64,000 nt of DNA from Alphaproteobacteria bacterium HGW-Alphaproteobacteria-18 (GCA_002841155.1 PHEH01000002.1:186001-250000); one strand, 5' to 3'. Positions 8,922-16,963 are shown, counted from the first letter of the stretch. Made by a program: numbers and translations. Notes: a model not told the origin generated them from the sequence alone.

Positions 8922-10067
8922 ATGGGCGGTGTGCGCGCAAAGTATGAGGCGAAGGTGGCCAGCGGCGCCCTGACAGCCGACCCGGTGCAGGCGGAGGCGG
9001 CCGCTCTGCTCGACGGGCTGGCGGCACGCCTTGCCAACCAGCCAAAGCCCGGATTCTTCTCAGGAAAACCTGTGCCTGTGCGCGGGGTGTATCTCTGGGG
9101 CGGAGTTGGCCGGGGTAAATCGATGCTGATGGACCTGTTCTTTGCGCAGGCCGTCACGAAGCCGAAACGGCGCGTCCATTTCCATGAGTTTATGGCGCAG
9201 GTGCATGAGCGCCTGGGCGTCTGGCGGAAGATGACGGACGCGGAGCGGAAGCGCTCTCCCTGGCGGGTGAAATCGGCCGGGGATGACCCGATCCCGCCGG
9301 TGGCGAGGCAGATTGCGGCCGAAGCCAACCTACTCTGCTTTGACGAGTTTCAGGTGGCCCAGATTGCGGACGCAATGATCCTGGGGCGACTGTTTGATCA
9401 GCTGTTCCAGCGGGGCGTGACGGTGGTGGCAACCTCCAACCGGCATCCTGACGACCTCTATAAGGACGGCATCAACCGCCAGCTTTTCCTCCCCTTTATC
9501 AAGGAGCTGAAGGACCGCTGCGAGGTTCTGGAGCTGGTTTCGGCGCGCGATTACCGGCTCGACAGGCTGGTCGAGGCGCCGGTCTGGTATGCGCCGCTGG
9601 ATGCGACAAGCGCGGCAGCGCTGGACAAGGCCTGGGACCGGCTGACGCTGGGGGCTGAGCCCCAGCACTGCGTGCTGACGGTGAAGGGCCGCAAGCTGGA
9701 GGTGAGCCGGGAGGCGGCAGGGGTGGCGCGGTTCACGTTTGAGGAGCTGTGCGCGCGGCCTTTGGGGCCGATCGATTACCTTGCGATTGCAGGGACTTTT
9801 CACACGGTGATGCTGGAGGGCATTCCCCTGCTCTCCCCGGACAAGCGGAACGAGGCGATGCGCTTTACCGGGCTGATTGACGCGCTCTACGAAGCCAAGG
9901 TGAAGCTGGTGGCGAGCGCAGAGGCAGAGCCCGGCGCGCTTTACCCCACCGGGGATGGATCGTTCGAGTTTGAGCGCACGGCGAGCCGGCTTTTCGAGAT
10001 GCGGTCGAAGGATTATCTGGCCCAGGCGCGCGAGGATGTCGATCTGGGCGATCTGTCTGAAAATTAA
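8922..10067 (+). CDS. zapE: cell division protein ZapE (AFG1-like ATPase)
   Basis: 381 residues, the usual ZapE length. Walker A is WGGVGRGKSMLMD and Walker B is LLCFDEFQVAQ. The VVATSNRHPDDLYKDGINR segment is characteristic of the AFG1/ZapE family. In E. coli ZapE is an ATPase that destabilises FtsZ polymers during late constriction; the mitochondrial homologue AFG1 handles misfolded respiratory proteins. The gene follows the rhomboid gene closely. In many alphaproteobacteria zapE lies between sdh and mdh/suc genes; here the suc genes are about 17 kb away. The GGACA repeat array begins at the stop codon. Confidence 0.93.
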   Translation: MGGVRAKYEAKVASGALTADPVQAEAAALLDGLAARLANQPKPGFFSGKPVPVRGVYLWGGVGRGKSMLMDLFFAQAVTKPKRRVHFHEFMAQVHERLGVWRKMTDAERKRSPWRVKSAGDDPIPPVARQIAAEANLLCFDEFQVAQIADAMILGRLFDQLFQRGVTVVATSNRHPDDLYKDGINRQLFLPFIKELKDRCEVLELVSARDYRLDRLVEAPVWYAPLDATSAAALDKAWDRLTLGAEPQHCVLTVKGRKLEVSREAAGVARFTFEELCARPLGPIDYLAIAGTFHTVMLEGIPLLSPDKRNEAMRFTGLIDALYEAKVKLVASAEAEPGALYPTGDGSFEFERTASRLFEMRSKDYLAQAREDVDLGDLSEN

Positions 10068-10166
10068 GGACAATTTGGGTCATCCACGGGATATCCGGGC
10101 GCCAATTGCCGGACAAACCGGGACAGTCTGGGACATTTCGGGACAGTTTGGGACAGGTAAGGACAC
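10068..10166 (+). repeat. phased GGACA repeat array, exact 10-bp period
   Basis: Six consecutive 10-base blocks from 10111 begin with GGACA (for example GGACAAACCG, GGACAGTCTG, GGACATTTCG). Two further blocks at 10068 and 10078 read GGACAATTTG and GGTCATCCAC. The exact one-helical-turn spacing puts all motifs on one face of the DNA, as expected for cooperative protein binding. The array fills the start of the 380-base gap between zapE and rpoH. The remainder (10170-10447) contains GC-rich inverted repeats and presumably the rpoH promoter, which I could not place with confidence. Confidence 0.7.
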
Positions 10167-10447
10167 GGGCTTGCACCTTGCGGCGGCCTCCTTACATCCC
10201 CCTCAGGGACCGGCCCGATCGGGGATACCGGCCCGCGACAACACAGAGATGTGATCCCGGCCGGAAACCCGCGCCGGCCCCTCTTCCACACGCCTGCCTC
10301 AATTCCTATTTATGCATCTGCGTGATGATTGAATTGCGCACGCCCGGTGACGACGCCGCCGCTGAGCGGGGCTAAGCTCCAGGTGAGCTCTAAGGAATGG
10401 GGCAGGCCGCCCAATGAGGGGCCGGTTCCGAACAGGAGGACGTAAAC

Positions 10448-11344
10448 ATGGCGAATGCGAACGCAAAAAGCTCGGTCGCGCTGAGCCCCGAACAGGGGAT
10501 GAGCCGGTATCTGAGCGAGATCCGCAAATTCCCGATGCTCGAGAAGAATGAGGAATTCATGCTCGCCCGCCGCTGGCGCGAGGATGAAGACACCGAAGCC
10601 GCCGAGAAGATGGTAACCTCCCACCTGCGCCTGGTGGCGAAGATTGCGATGGGCTATCGCGGCTATGGCCTGCCGATGGCCGAGGTGATCTCCGAGGGCA
10701 ATGTGGGCCTGATGCAGGCGGTCAAGAAATTCGATCCCGACAAGGGCTTCCGCCTCGCCACCTATGCGATGTGGTGGATCCGCGCCGCGATCCAGGAATA
10801 TATCCTGCGCAGCTGGAGCCTTGTGAAACTTGGCACCACGGCGGCCCAGAAGAAGCTGTTCTTCAACCTGCGCCGCCTGAAGGGCGAGATGCAGGCGCTG
10901 GAGGAAGGCGACCTGAAACCCGAACAGGCCCGGCTGATCGCCGAGAAGCTCAACGTCACCGAAACCGAAGTCTATTCGATGAACGGGCGCATGAGCGGGT
11001 CGGACGCGTCGCTGAACGTGCCGATGGGCACCGATGGCGACATGGAATGGCAGGACTGGCTGGCCGATGATGAACCCGGCACGGCCGAAACCTTCGCCAA
11101 CCGCCAGGAACTCGACGCGCGCATGACGCTGCTGACGCAGGCGATGGAAGACCTTTCCGAACGCGAGCGCCACATCCTCACCGAGCGGCGCCTGGTGGAC
11201 GAGCCCAAGACGCTGGAAGAGCTGTCCGAGCAGTATAACGTCTCGCGCGAACGCATCCGGCAGATCGAGGTGCGTGCCTTCGAGAAGTTGCAGAAGGCGA
11301 TGAAGCGGATGGCCAAGGAACAGGGCCTGCCCGTCGGGGCCTGA
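10448..11344 (+). CDS. rpoH: RNA polymerase heat-shock sigma factor RpoH (sigma-32)
   Basis: 298 residues, preceded by AGGAGG seven bases before the ATG. Region 2 includes LVAKIAMGYRGYGLPMAEVISEGNVGLMQAV and FRLATYAMWWIRAAIQEYILRSW. The RpoH box is intact (QKKLFFNLRRLK), which distinguishes it from RpoD and other sigma-70 factors. Region 4 ends with YNVSRERIRQIEVRAFEKLQKAM, the -35-reading helix-turn-helix. It directs transcription of chaperone and protease genes after heat stress. The 10-bp repeat array lies about 280 bases upstream and could affect it, but that link is inference. Alphaproteobacteria often have two rpoH genes; only one is in this window. Confidence 0.96.
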   Translation: MANANAKSSVALSPEQGMSRYLSEIRKFPMLEKNEEFMLARRWREDEDTEAAEKMVTSHLRLVAKIAMGYRGYGLPMAEVISEGNVGLMQAVKKFDPDKGFRLATYAMWWIRAAIQEYILRSWSLVKLGTTAAQKKLFFNLRRLKGEMQALEEGDLKPEQARLIAEKLNVTETEVYSMNGRMSGSDASLNVPMGTDGDMEWQDWLADDEPGTAETFANRQELDARMTLLTQAMEDLSERERHILTERRLVDEPKTLEELSEQYNVSRERIRQIEVRAFEKLQKAMKRMAKEQGLPVGA

Positions 11345-11565
11345 CGCTTAGTTTCTTCCTGAAACCGATATGCTTTGAAGCCGCGCCTCCGCCTGGTTCC
11401 GCGAAGGCGGGCGCGGCTCGTCAGACGCCTGAGTGATCTTCCTCAAGATGCGGCGGGGCGAGGGCATCTGAAGAATGTGACGGCGCCGAAGCGGGTTTCT
11501 GCATAGATGTAGGAGTTGACACCCCCAGCGCTTGGGCGCCAGGGGCGGGTAGGTTGGGCTGGACG

Positions 11566-11817
11566 CTAACTTTCAACACGAACAATCATGTCGGTGAGCA
11601 CCAGCTGAAACACGCCTTCTGAGACAAAGTTCACGGGGTCACCGCTATCAGTGATTAAATCCCGCGCGCTCTTCCTCCATTCGAGCGGGCCGCTAAGCGG
11701 CGCGAATGCCACTTCGGTCTGGTACTCTTCTACGACAACGGGATTTCCCCTATCGTCGACACACTCGTGAATTTGAACAAGGCGGCGGCGTTTATGGTTC
11801 GGCATGTGATTCTCCAT
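11566..11817 (-). CDS. small hypothetical protein
   Basis: 83 residues from ATG 11817, which has AGGAAGG six bases upstream. A second ATG at 11805 with GGAG upstream is also possible. The protein begins with a basic stretch (MPNHKRRRLVQIHE) and continues as a probable beta-rich domain (RGNPVVVEEYQTEV, GVFQLVLTDMIVRVE). I recognise no family. It lies in a lower-GC patch with the toxin-antitoxin operon, and the good ribosome-binding site supports expression. The 221 bases between rpoH and this gene hold only imperfect GC-rich hairpins. Confidence 0.55.
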   Translation of the reverse strand: MENHMPNHKRRRLVQIHECVDDRGNPVVVEEYQTEVAFAPLSGPLEWRKSARDLITDSGDPVNFVSEGVFQLVLTDMIVRVES

Positions 11818-11962
11818 AGTGAGCCTTCCTAATAGCATGTTCCACGTTTGTTCTAAGCGAGTGCTTGGAACTTTTGACAGTTGCCGGGCTTGGGTTTGCC
11901 GACCTGCACGATCAGAACAAAAAAGTGGGACAGATTCTGCAAAAGAGGCGCTGTTTTGTTTG

Positions 11963-11994
11963 TTGACATATATGTCATGATGACATATATGTCA
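11963..11994 (+). promoter_or_regulatory. double palindromic operator overlapping the toxin-antitoxin promoter
   Basis: Two perfect copies of the 14-bp palindrome TGACATATATGTCA (11964-11977 and 11981-11994) are separated by 3 bases. A -35 element TTGACA (11963-11968) and a -10-like TATATG (11986-11991), 17 bases apart, are built into them. A regulator bound to both palindromes would cover the whole core promoter. The antitoxin encoded downstream is the natural candidate, as type II antitoxins usually repress their own operon. Confidence 0.75.
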
Positions 11995-12069
11995 TATGCC
12001 GTTTATGCGGTTGTTGAAAGGAATTTGAGACGTGCATTTTGAGATCTTTATACTGAGGAGATTTTCCAG

Positions 12070-12393
12070 ATGGAAATCAGAACCTATGTCGATGCCGACG
12101 GGGACGATAAGTTTTTAGAAGATTTGAACGGTTTGCCCCGTGCGGCGCAGATCAGAGTTTGGACCGCAATTGGACGTATGGAACTTGGGAATTTGGGAGA
12201 TCACAAATCACTGGGAGACAGCATCTGGGAACACCGGATTCATGCTGAAAGCGGCATCCGGGTGTATTTTGGCAAGGTTGGCCAAGAGATCGTCCTTCTC
12301 CTGACAACTGGACTTAAGAAGTCACAAAGAAAAGACATTGAAGAAGCAAAACGAAGGTGGACTGACCATGAACAAAGGCAAGATTCCCCCTAG
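12070..12393 (+). CDS. RelE/HigB-like toxin (phage Gp49-type killer protein)
   Basis: 107 residues. The pattern MEIRTYVDADGDDKFLEDL, KSLGDSIWEHRI, GIRVYFGKVGQEIVLLLTTGLKKSQRKDIEEA matches the Gp49/HigB addiction-module killer family (RelE superfamily). This family cleaves mRNA at the ribosome. The conserved basic and aromatic positions (Arg in HRIHAESGIRVYF, KKSQ near the C-terminus) are present, so it looks intact. It is the first gene of a two-gene operon behind the palindromic operator, in the toxin-first order typical of higBA. Its 3' end overlaps the antitoxin start by 26 bases, which couples their translation. Confidence 0.85.
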   Translation: MEIRTYVDADGDDKFLEDLNGLPRAAQIRVWTAIGRMELGNLGDHKSLGDSIWEHRIHAESGIRVYFGKVGQEIVLLLTTGLKKSQRKDIEEAKRRWTDHEQRQDSP

Positions 12394-12703
12394 CCGGCCC
12401 CATAGCGAAGCGCTGGCAGAATTCATGTCTGACATCGACAATGCGATCGGCATGTTCAGCCATGCGCTTGAGCAATTTGCTGATGGCAATGACGATGAAG
12501 GAAAAATTGCGCTCAGAGTTCTGGTAAAAGGGCGGATCGGTTTTGAGCGCCTGGCAAAAGAAACGGGCATTCCAGCGCGCAGCCTTAACCGGATGCTCTC
12601 CAGCGACGGCAATCCTTCCCTCTCAAACCTCTCCCTGATTATCCGCCATCTGCACACCGAACTTGGCATTGAGCCCAATTGGACGTTGACGGCTGCGGCC
12701 TGA
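12368..12703 (+). CDS. HigA-like antitoxin with helix-turn-helix
   Basis: I start at MNKGKIPPSR (ATG 12368, with AAGGTGG upstream), giving 111 residues; the longer ORF at 12338 runs inside the toxin gene. The segment GFERLAKETGIPARSLNRMLSSDGNPSLSNLSLIIRHL is a helix-turn-helix of the kind seen in addiction-module antidotes. It should neutralise the upstream toxin and bind the double palindrome at 11963-11994. The N-terminal half (AEFMSDIDNAIGMFSHALEQF) is helical and could form the toxin-binding or dimerisation surface. The family assignment of the DNA-binding part is firm; the regulatory role is inferred from context. Confidence 0.85.
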   Translation: MNKGKIPPSRPHSEALAEFMSDIDNAIGMFSHALEQFADGNDDEGKIALRVLVKGRIGFERLAKETGIPARSLNRMLSSDGNPSLSNLSLIIRHLHTELGIEPNWTLTAAA

Positions 12704-12763
12704 ACGGGGGCCTTGTGGAACCTCCTCCCCTGCTCCGGCGTTGATCGGACAGAGGAAGGAGGC

Positions 12764-13108
12764 ATGAGGCCGATGTCGTTCAAGATTGTTATTCCCGTTC
12801 TTGCTGCCGCGCTGGGCGCGGGCACGATGGCTTTTGCCGATCCCCCCTCCTATGCGCGCTCAGAAAGCCTGCCGCCGGGCCTTGCCAAGCAGGGTAAGGT
12901 GCCGCCTGGCCATGCCCGGAAAATCTGGGGCAAGGGCCAGCATCTGCCCTCCGAATATCGCCGCGTTCATATCTCTGACTGGGACCGGTATGATCTGGAG
13001 CCCGCGCCGGCGGGCTATACCTGGGTGCGCGTGGAGCGGGACGCTTATCTGGTGGAAGTGGCCAGCGGGCTGATTGCGCAGGCGATGATTGGCGTGCTGC
13101 TGGATTGA
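12764..13108 (+). CDS. RcnB-family periplasmic protein
   Basis: About 114 residues. AGGAAGGAGG lies directly before two possible ATG starts (12764 and 12773). The N-terminus is a signal peptide (SFKIVIPVLAAALGAGTMAFA). The mature part contains GHARKIWGKGQHLPSEYR, DWDRYDLEPAPAGYTWVRVERDAYLVEVASGLI, which follows the RcnB pattern (basic PW/RGxxLP, then DYxxYxLxxPPxGYxWV). RcnB in E. coli is a periplasmic modulator of nickel/cobalt homeostasis; many homologues have no known role. It is 60 bases after the antitoxin gene and 30 before the methyltransferase gene, both on the same strand. Confidence 0.75.
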   Translation: MRPMSFKIVIPVLAAALGAGTMAFADPPSYARSESLPPGLAKQGKVPPGHARKIWGKGQHLPSEYRRVHISDWDRYDLEPAPAGYTWVRVERDAYLVEVASGLIAQAMIGVLLD

Positions 13109-13138
13109 TGCCGCGCCGAAGGCAGGGCATGGGAGACC

Positions 13139-14008
13139 ATGCCTGAGATAATCCCCATACTCACAGCCGATGATCCCCGCGTGGAGGCTTACGTCTCCAT
13201 TCGCGAGCGCGACCTGACGGGCGGGCATGGCGGGCGGTTTATCGTGGAAGGCAAGGTGACGCTGGAGACGCTGCTGCGGCGGGGCCGGTTTGACGTGGAG
13301 AGCCTGTTCCTGTGCGAGACGCGGCTGGGGCCGCTGGCGGGCCTTTTGGCGGAAGTGCCGGACGGCGTGCCGGTGTATGTGGCGGCGCAGGGGGTGATGG
13401 ACGCGGTGGCAGGGTTCCCGATGCACCGGGGCGTGCTGGCCTGCGGGCGCAAGGGGGAGAGTGCTCCGCCTGCGGAGTTTCTGCGCAATCCCCCCCTCCG
13501 CCCTTCGGGCACCTCCCCCCGCAAGCGGGGGGAGACGTCAACCCTGCTGCTGCTGTCGGAGCTTTCCAATCATGACAATGTGGGGGCGTGTTTTCGCAAT
13601 GCGGCGGCGTTTGGGGCGGACGCTGTGCTGCTGGACGCGGCGTCCTGCGATCCGCTTTACCGCAAGGCGATCCGGGTTTCTTCGGGGGCGGCGCTGTGGC
13701 TGCCCTTCAGCCAGGGTGGGACGGGCGGTGGATTAATTGAAGCGGCAGAGGCGGCCGATTATGAGGTGTGGGCGCTGACGCCCCGGGCGGACGCCGAGCC
13801 CCTGCCCTCGCTCAAGGTGCCGGAGCGCGTGGCGCTGCTGATGGGGGCCGAAGGGCCGGGCCTGCCGGCGGAGATGATCGCGCGGGCGCGGCCGGTGCGT
13901 ATTCCGATGACGGACGGGTTTGACAGCGTGAATGTGGCGACGGCGGCGGCAATTGCGCTTAGCTATGTGTTTGCGGCGCGGAGCGCCCCCCCTCCGTCAG
14001 CCAGCTGA
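13139..14008 (+). CDS. TrmH/SpoU family RNA methyltransferase with palindromic-element insertion
   Basis: 289 residues. The N-terminus (VEAYVSIRERDLTGGHGGRFIVEG) is the usual substrate-binding domain. The C-terminal SPOUT domain shows the three SpoU motifs: SNHDNVGACFRNAAAFGAD, ALLMGAEGPGLPAE and RIPMTDGFDSVNVATAAAIALSYV. It should 2'-O-methylate a ribose in tRNA or rRNA using SAM. The linker between domains (about residues 112-132, ending NPPLRPSGTSPRKRGE) is encoded by an inserted palindromic element, still in frame. A second such element supplies the last residues and the stop codon. The catalytic motifs are untouched, so the enzyme is probably active. The exact target RNA is not predictable. 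Confidence 0.88.
   Translation: MPEIIPILTADDPRVEAYVSIRERDLTGGHGGRFIVEGKVTLETLLRRGRFDVESLFLCETRLGPLAGLLAEVPDGVPVYVAAQGVMDAVAGFPMHRGVLACGRKGESAPPAEFLRNPPLRPSGTSPRKRGETSTLLLLSELSNHDNVGACFRNAAAFGADAVLLDAASCDPLYRKAIRVSSGAALWLPFSQGGTGGGLIEAAEAADYEVWALTPRADAEPLPSLKVPERVALLMGAEGPGLPAEMIARARPVRIPMTDGFDSVNVATAAAIALSYVFAARSAPPPSAS
13488..13534 (+). repeat. palindromic element inside the SpoU methyltransferase gene
   Basis: The stretch begins with CCCCCCTCCG and ends in the 10-bp inverted repeat CTCCCCCCGC/GCGGGGGGAG around AA (13513-13534). It reads in frame as NPPLRPSGTSPRKRGE. Its base pattern and translation differ sharply from the flanking enzyme sequence. The element resembles small dispersed palindromic elements known in alphaproteobacterial genomes. 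Confidence 0.7.
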
Positions 14009-14048
14009 AGCTGTCTGCCACCTCCCCCGCTTCGCAGGGGAGGATAAG
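13984..14048 (+). repeat. second palindromic element at the 3' end of the SpoU gene
   Basis: This copy begins CGCCCCCCCTCCGTC and ends CCACCTCCCCCGC...GGGGAGGAT, sharing both end blocks with the copy at 13488. It spans the stop codon (14006-14008) and continues into the intergenic space toward cysH. The hairpin CCTCCCC/GGGGAGG could also act as a terminator-like structure between the convergent genes. Confidence 0.65.
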
Positions 14049-14078
14049 GGCGTCGCGCTTGATGACAGCTGTTGTGGC

Positions 14079-14813
14079 TTAAAAAACCCTTGGCCGTTCG
14101 TTGCGGTCTACGTGGAGGCCGCATTCGGTTTTCTTTTGGCCGGCCCAGCGGCCCGAACGGGGATCGTTCGGATCTGCGGCGGGCTTGGTGCAGGGCCAGC
14201 AGCCGATGGAGGGGTAGCCCTGCGAGACCAGCGGGTGGCGGGGCAGGTTTTTCTCTTCGAGATACGCGTCCACGTCTGCCTGCGTCCAGTTGGCGAGCGG
14301 GTTCACCTTGTAGCGGCCGTCTGCGTATTCAAATACCGGGAGGCTCATCCGGGCGCCGCCATGGAAGCGTTTACGGCCCGTGATCCAGGCGCCGAAGCCT
14401 TCCAGCGCCGGCTCAAGCGGGCGCACCTTGCGCAGGGCGCAGCAGGCGTCGGCATCGGTTTTCCAGAGCATGTTTTTCGGATCGAGCACTTTGCGCTCGG
14501 TCTCGCTGGGCGTGATATTGCGTACGCCGGTGAGGCCGAGGCGTTCGATCACCTCATCCTTATAGTCCAGCGTCTGGGGGAAATGCATGCCGGTATCGAT
14601 GAAGACGATCGGCAGGGAGGGATCGACCTCGGCAATGAGGGCGAGCATGACGACGCTTTCGGCCCCGAAACTCGACACATAGGTGAGCCCGCCCGGCCAT
14701 TCGCGGGAGATGGCGGCGCGGAGGATTTCCTGCGCCGACGCATTCCGGAGTTCGCCATTGAGGCGCGCCAGCCGGTCTACGGGCTCTTCGGCTGTGTCGG
14801 TTTCAAAGGCCAT
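14079..14813 (-). CDS. cysH: phosphoadenylyl-/adenylyl-sulfate reductase CysH
   Basis: 244 residues. The PAPS/APS reductase fold begins with LTYVSSFGAESVVMLALI and IVFIDTGMHFPQTLDY. The catalytic C-terminal motif ECGLH is present. The paired cysteines DACCALRK and IGCWPC indicate a [4Fe-4S] cluster, the mark of enzymes that reduce APS (and sometimes PAPS) directly. It reduces activated sulfate to sulfite using thioredoxin. It is the last gene of the operon cysG-DUF2849-GST-cysI-DUF934-cysH. The sulfate-activating genes cysD/N are not in the window. Confidence 0.93.
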   Translation of the reverse strand: MAFETDTAEEPVDRLARLNGELRNASAQEILRAAISREWPGGLTYVSSFGAESVVMLALIAEVDPSLPIVFIDTGMHFPQTLDYKDEVIERLGLTGVRNITPSETERKVLDPKNMLWKTDADACCALRKVRPLEPALEGFGAWITGRKRFHGGARMSLPVFEYADGRYKVNPLANWTQADVDAYLEEKNLPRHPLVSQGYPSIGCWPCTKPAADPNDPRSGRWAGQKKTECGLHVDRNERPRVF

Positions 14814-14835
14814 GGGCCGGGGTACTTCCTGCGGG

Positions 14836-15318
14836 TCAGCTACGTCTGCGGAAGGCCGGGACCGAAGGGTCGGCAGCGGGCTGATAGACCACGCTGTACT
14901 CGTTCAAGGCTTCCACTACTTCAGATAGGCCAGCGCGGGCCGTCTCGTAAGCATCGAACCCTGAACGGTGCATGTAGAATATCTGATCCCTCAACACATG
15001 GCCGACCGCCCGCAATTCGCCGGAATAGGCGTAGCGGCGGCGGATCAGCTGGGCGTGGCTGAAGCCGCGCCCGTCTGTGTAGCGGGGGAAATCGACCTCG
15101 ATGAGGGCGAGGTCTGCAAGATAAGGCTCCAGGTCCTCGGCCTTGTCGGCGGGCGACAGGCGCACGCCATCGGGGAGCGGGCCGTTTTCCTGGCCCTGTT
15201 TGAGGCCGAGGAAGCGCGCCAGCGTGACCGAAAACATGCCGGATTCGGGCAAGTCGGCACCATCGGGCACGAAGGTCCAGTCATTGGCGATCTCGGCGCC
15301 GTTCTTAATCAGCGGCAT
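14836..15318 (-). CDS. DUF934 protein of the sulfite-reductase operon
   Basis: I start at MPLIKNGAEIANDW (15318), 14 bases inside the cysI 3' end; the longer ORF-track start lies in a shadow frame of cysI. The protein has 160 residues. Its core, IEVDFPRYTDGRGFSHAQLIRRRYAYSGELRAVGHVLRDQIFYMHRSGFDAYE, is the DUF934 signature. DUF934 proteins nearly always sit beside cysI/cysH. They are thought to assist sulfite reduction or electron supply, but no activity is established. The overlap with cysI and the 22-base gap to cysH indicate one transcript. Confidence 0.9.
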   Translation of the reverse strand: MPLIKNGAEIANDWTFVPDGADLPESGMFSVTLARFLGLKQGQENGPLPDGVRLSPADKAEDLEPYLADLALIEVDFPRYTDGRGFSHAQLIRRRYAYSGELRAVGHVLRDQIFYMHRSGFDAYETARAGLSEVVEALNEYSVVYQPAADPSVPAFRRRS

Positions 15319-16963
15319 AGAGGGCCTCCTGGAAGGGCTGGTGGCCGAGGCGTTCCAGCGTGTCGATGAATTTCTCGTCTTTGGACGTGCGTTTGGCGCG
15401 GTAGAATTCCACGACGCGGTGGATGGCGCCGGGCACCTGCTCGGCCTTGAGGCCTGGGCCGACAATCGTGCCGAGGGCGGCTTTCTCGTCGGCGCGGCCG
15501 CCCAGGAGAATCTGGTAGAATTCCTCGCCCTTCTTGTCGACGCCGAGGATGCCGATATGGCCGACATGGTGGTGGCCGCAGGCATTGATGCAGCCTGAGA
15601 CATTGATGTGCAGGCGGCCGATGTCTTCCTCATAGGCGGGGTCTGCAAAGAGCTTCTGCACTTCCAGCGAGACCGGGATCGAGCGGGCATTGGCGAGGTT
15701 GCAATAATCAAGGCCGGGGCAGACGATCATGTCGGTGATGCGGCTTTCATTCGCCGCCGAGAGGCCTGCCGCGTGGAGGGCTGCGTAGATTTCCGGCAGG
15801 TCGTCGAGGGCGACATGCGGGAGGATCAGGTTCTGCGCATGGCTGACGCGGATATCTCCGTGGCCGAACTTTTCGGCGAGGTCTGCGACGAGTTCCATCT
15901 GGGTGTCAGTGGCGTCACCGGGGGCGATGCCGATGGGCTTCAGGCTGACGGTGACGGAGGCGTAGCCGGGGACTTTGTGGGGATGGAGATTGATCCGTGC
16001 CCAGCGGGCGAAGGCGGGGTCTGAGACCTTGGCGGCTTCGAGCGTCTGGGAGATGGCAGGTTTTTCAGCGAGTTCCGGCGGGGCGAAATAGGCGTGGATG
16101 CGCGCGATTTCGTCGGCGGGCATGTCGATCTTTTCGTGCGCGCGCTGGGCAGCGAATTCTTCTTCGACCTGGCGGATGTATTCGGCTTCGCCAAGCTCTG
16201 TGACGAGGATCTTGATGCGGGCTTTGTATTTGTTATCGCGCCGGCCATAGCGGTTGTAGACGCGCATGATGGCTTCCAGATAATCGAGAATCTGGCTTTC
16301 AGGCACGAAGGGATTGACGAGCGTGGCGATGACGGGCGTGCGCCCCTGCCCGCCGCCGACCCAGACTTCAAAGCCGGTGATGCCATCCTGCTGGCGGATG
16401 TGGAGGCCGACGTCATGCACGCGGATGGCGGCGCGGTCATGCTCGGCGGCGGTGACGGCGATCTTGAACTTGCGCGGCAGGAACGCGAATTCGGGATGGA
16501 AGGTGGACCATTGGCGGATGATCTCGCACCAGGGGCGGGGGTCGAGAAGTTCATCCTGCGCGGCGCCGGCGAAATGATCCGTCGTCGTATTGCGGATACA
16601 GTTGCCCGAGGTCTGGATGGCGTGCATCTCGACTTCGGCGAGCTTTTCCAGAACGTCCGGAATGTCTTTCAGAGCAACCCAGTTGAACTGGATATTCTGG
16701 CGGGTGGTGAAATGGCCAAAGCCCCGGTCATAATCGCGCGCGACCTCAGCCAGGCGGCGCAGCTGGACGGGGTTTAGCTGGCCATAGGGGATGGCGATGC
16801 GCAGCATATAGGCGTGGAGCTGGAGATAGACGCCGTTCTGCAGGCGCAGCGGTTTGAATTCGTCTTCCAGGATGTCTCCCGAAAGGCGCCGGGCCACCTG
16901 GCCGCGAAACTGGGCGACACGCTCGGCAACAATACGGGCGTCGAATTGATCATAACGATACAT
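15305..16963 (-). CDS. cysI: nitrite/sulfite reductase hemoprotein CysI
   Basis: 552 residues. Two ferredoxin-like half-domains precede the siroheme/[4Fe-4S] ligands: CPGLDYCNLANARS (C-x5-C) and VSGCINACGHHHVGHIG (C-x3-C). It catalyses the six-electron reduction of sulfite to sulfide. The cluster context with cysH and cysG favours sulfite over nitrite as the substrate. The start overlaps the upstream GST stop (TGATG). No flavoprotein cysJ is present, so electrons probably come from ferredoxin or an unrelated donor, as is common in alphaproteobacteria. Confidence 0.94.
   Translation of the reverse strand: MYRYDQFDARIVAERVAQFRGQVARRLSGDILEDEFKPLRLQNGVYLQLHAYMLRIAIPYGQLNPVQLRRLAEVARDYDRGFGHFTTRQNIQFNWVALKDIPDVLEKLAEVEMHAIQTSGNCIRNTTTDHFAGAAQDELLDPRPWCEIIRQWSTFHPEFAFLPRKFKIAVTAAEHDRAAIRVHDVGLHIRQQDGITGFEVWVGGGQGRTPVIATLVNPFVPESQILDYLEAIMRVYNRYGRRDNKYKARIKILVTELGEAEYIRQVEEEFAAQRAHEKIDMPADEIARIHAYFAPPELAEKPAISQTLEAAKVSDPAFARWARINLHPHKVPGYASVTVSLKPIGIAPGDATDTQMELVADLAEKFGHGDIRVSHAQNLILPHVALDDLPEIYAALHAAGLSAANESRITDMIVCPGLDYCNLANARSIPVSLEVQKLFADPAYEEDIGRLHINVSGCINACGHHHVGHIGILGVDKKGEEFYQILLGGRADEKAALGTIVGPGLKAEQVPGAIHRVVEFYRAKRTSKDEKFIDTLERLGHQPFQEALYAAD

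Noticed and set aside
11345-11565. tRNA or small RNA gene after rpoH
   Set aside because: The GC-rich hairpins are imperfect and no T-loop consensus or T-tract is present.
11925-11945. GTGGGACAGATTCTGC as an insertion-sequence end or array member
   Set aside because: It is a single copy without a partner repeat, target duplication or transposase.
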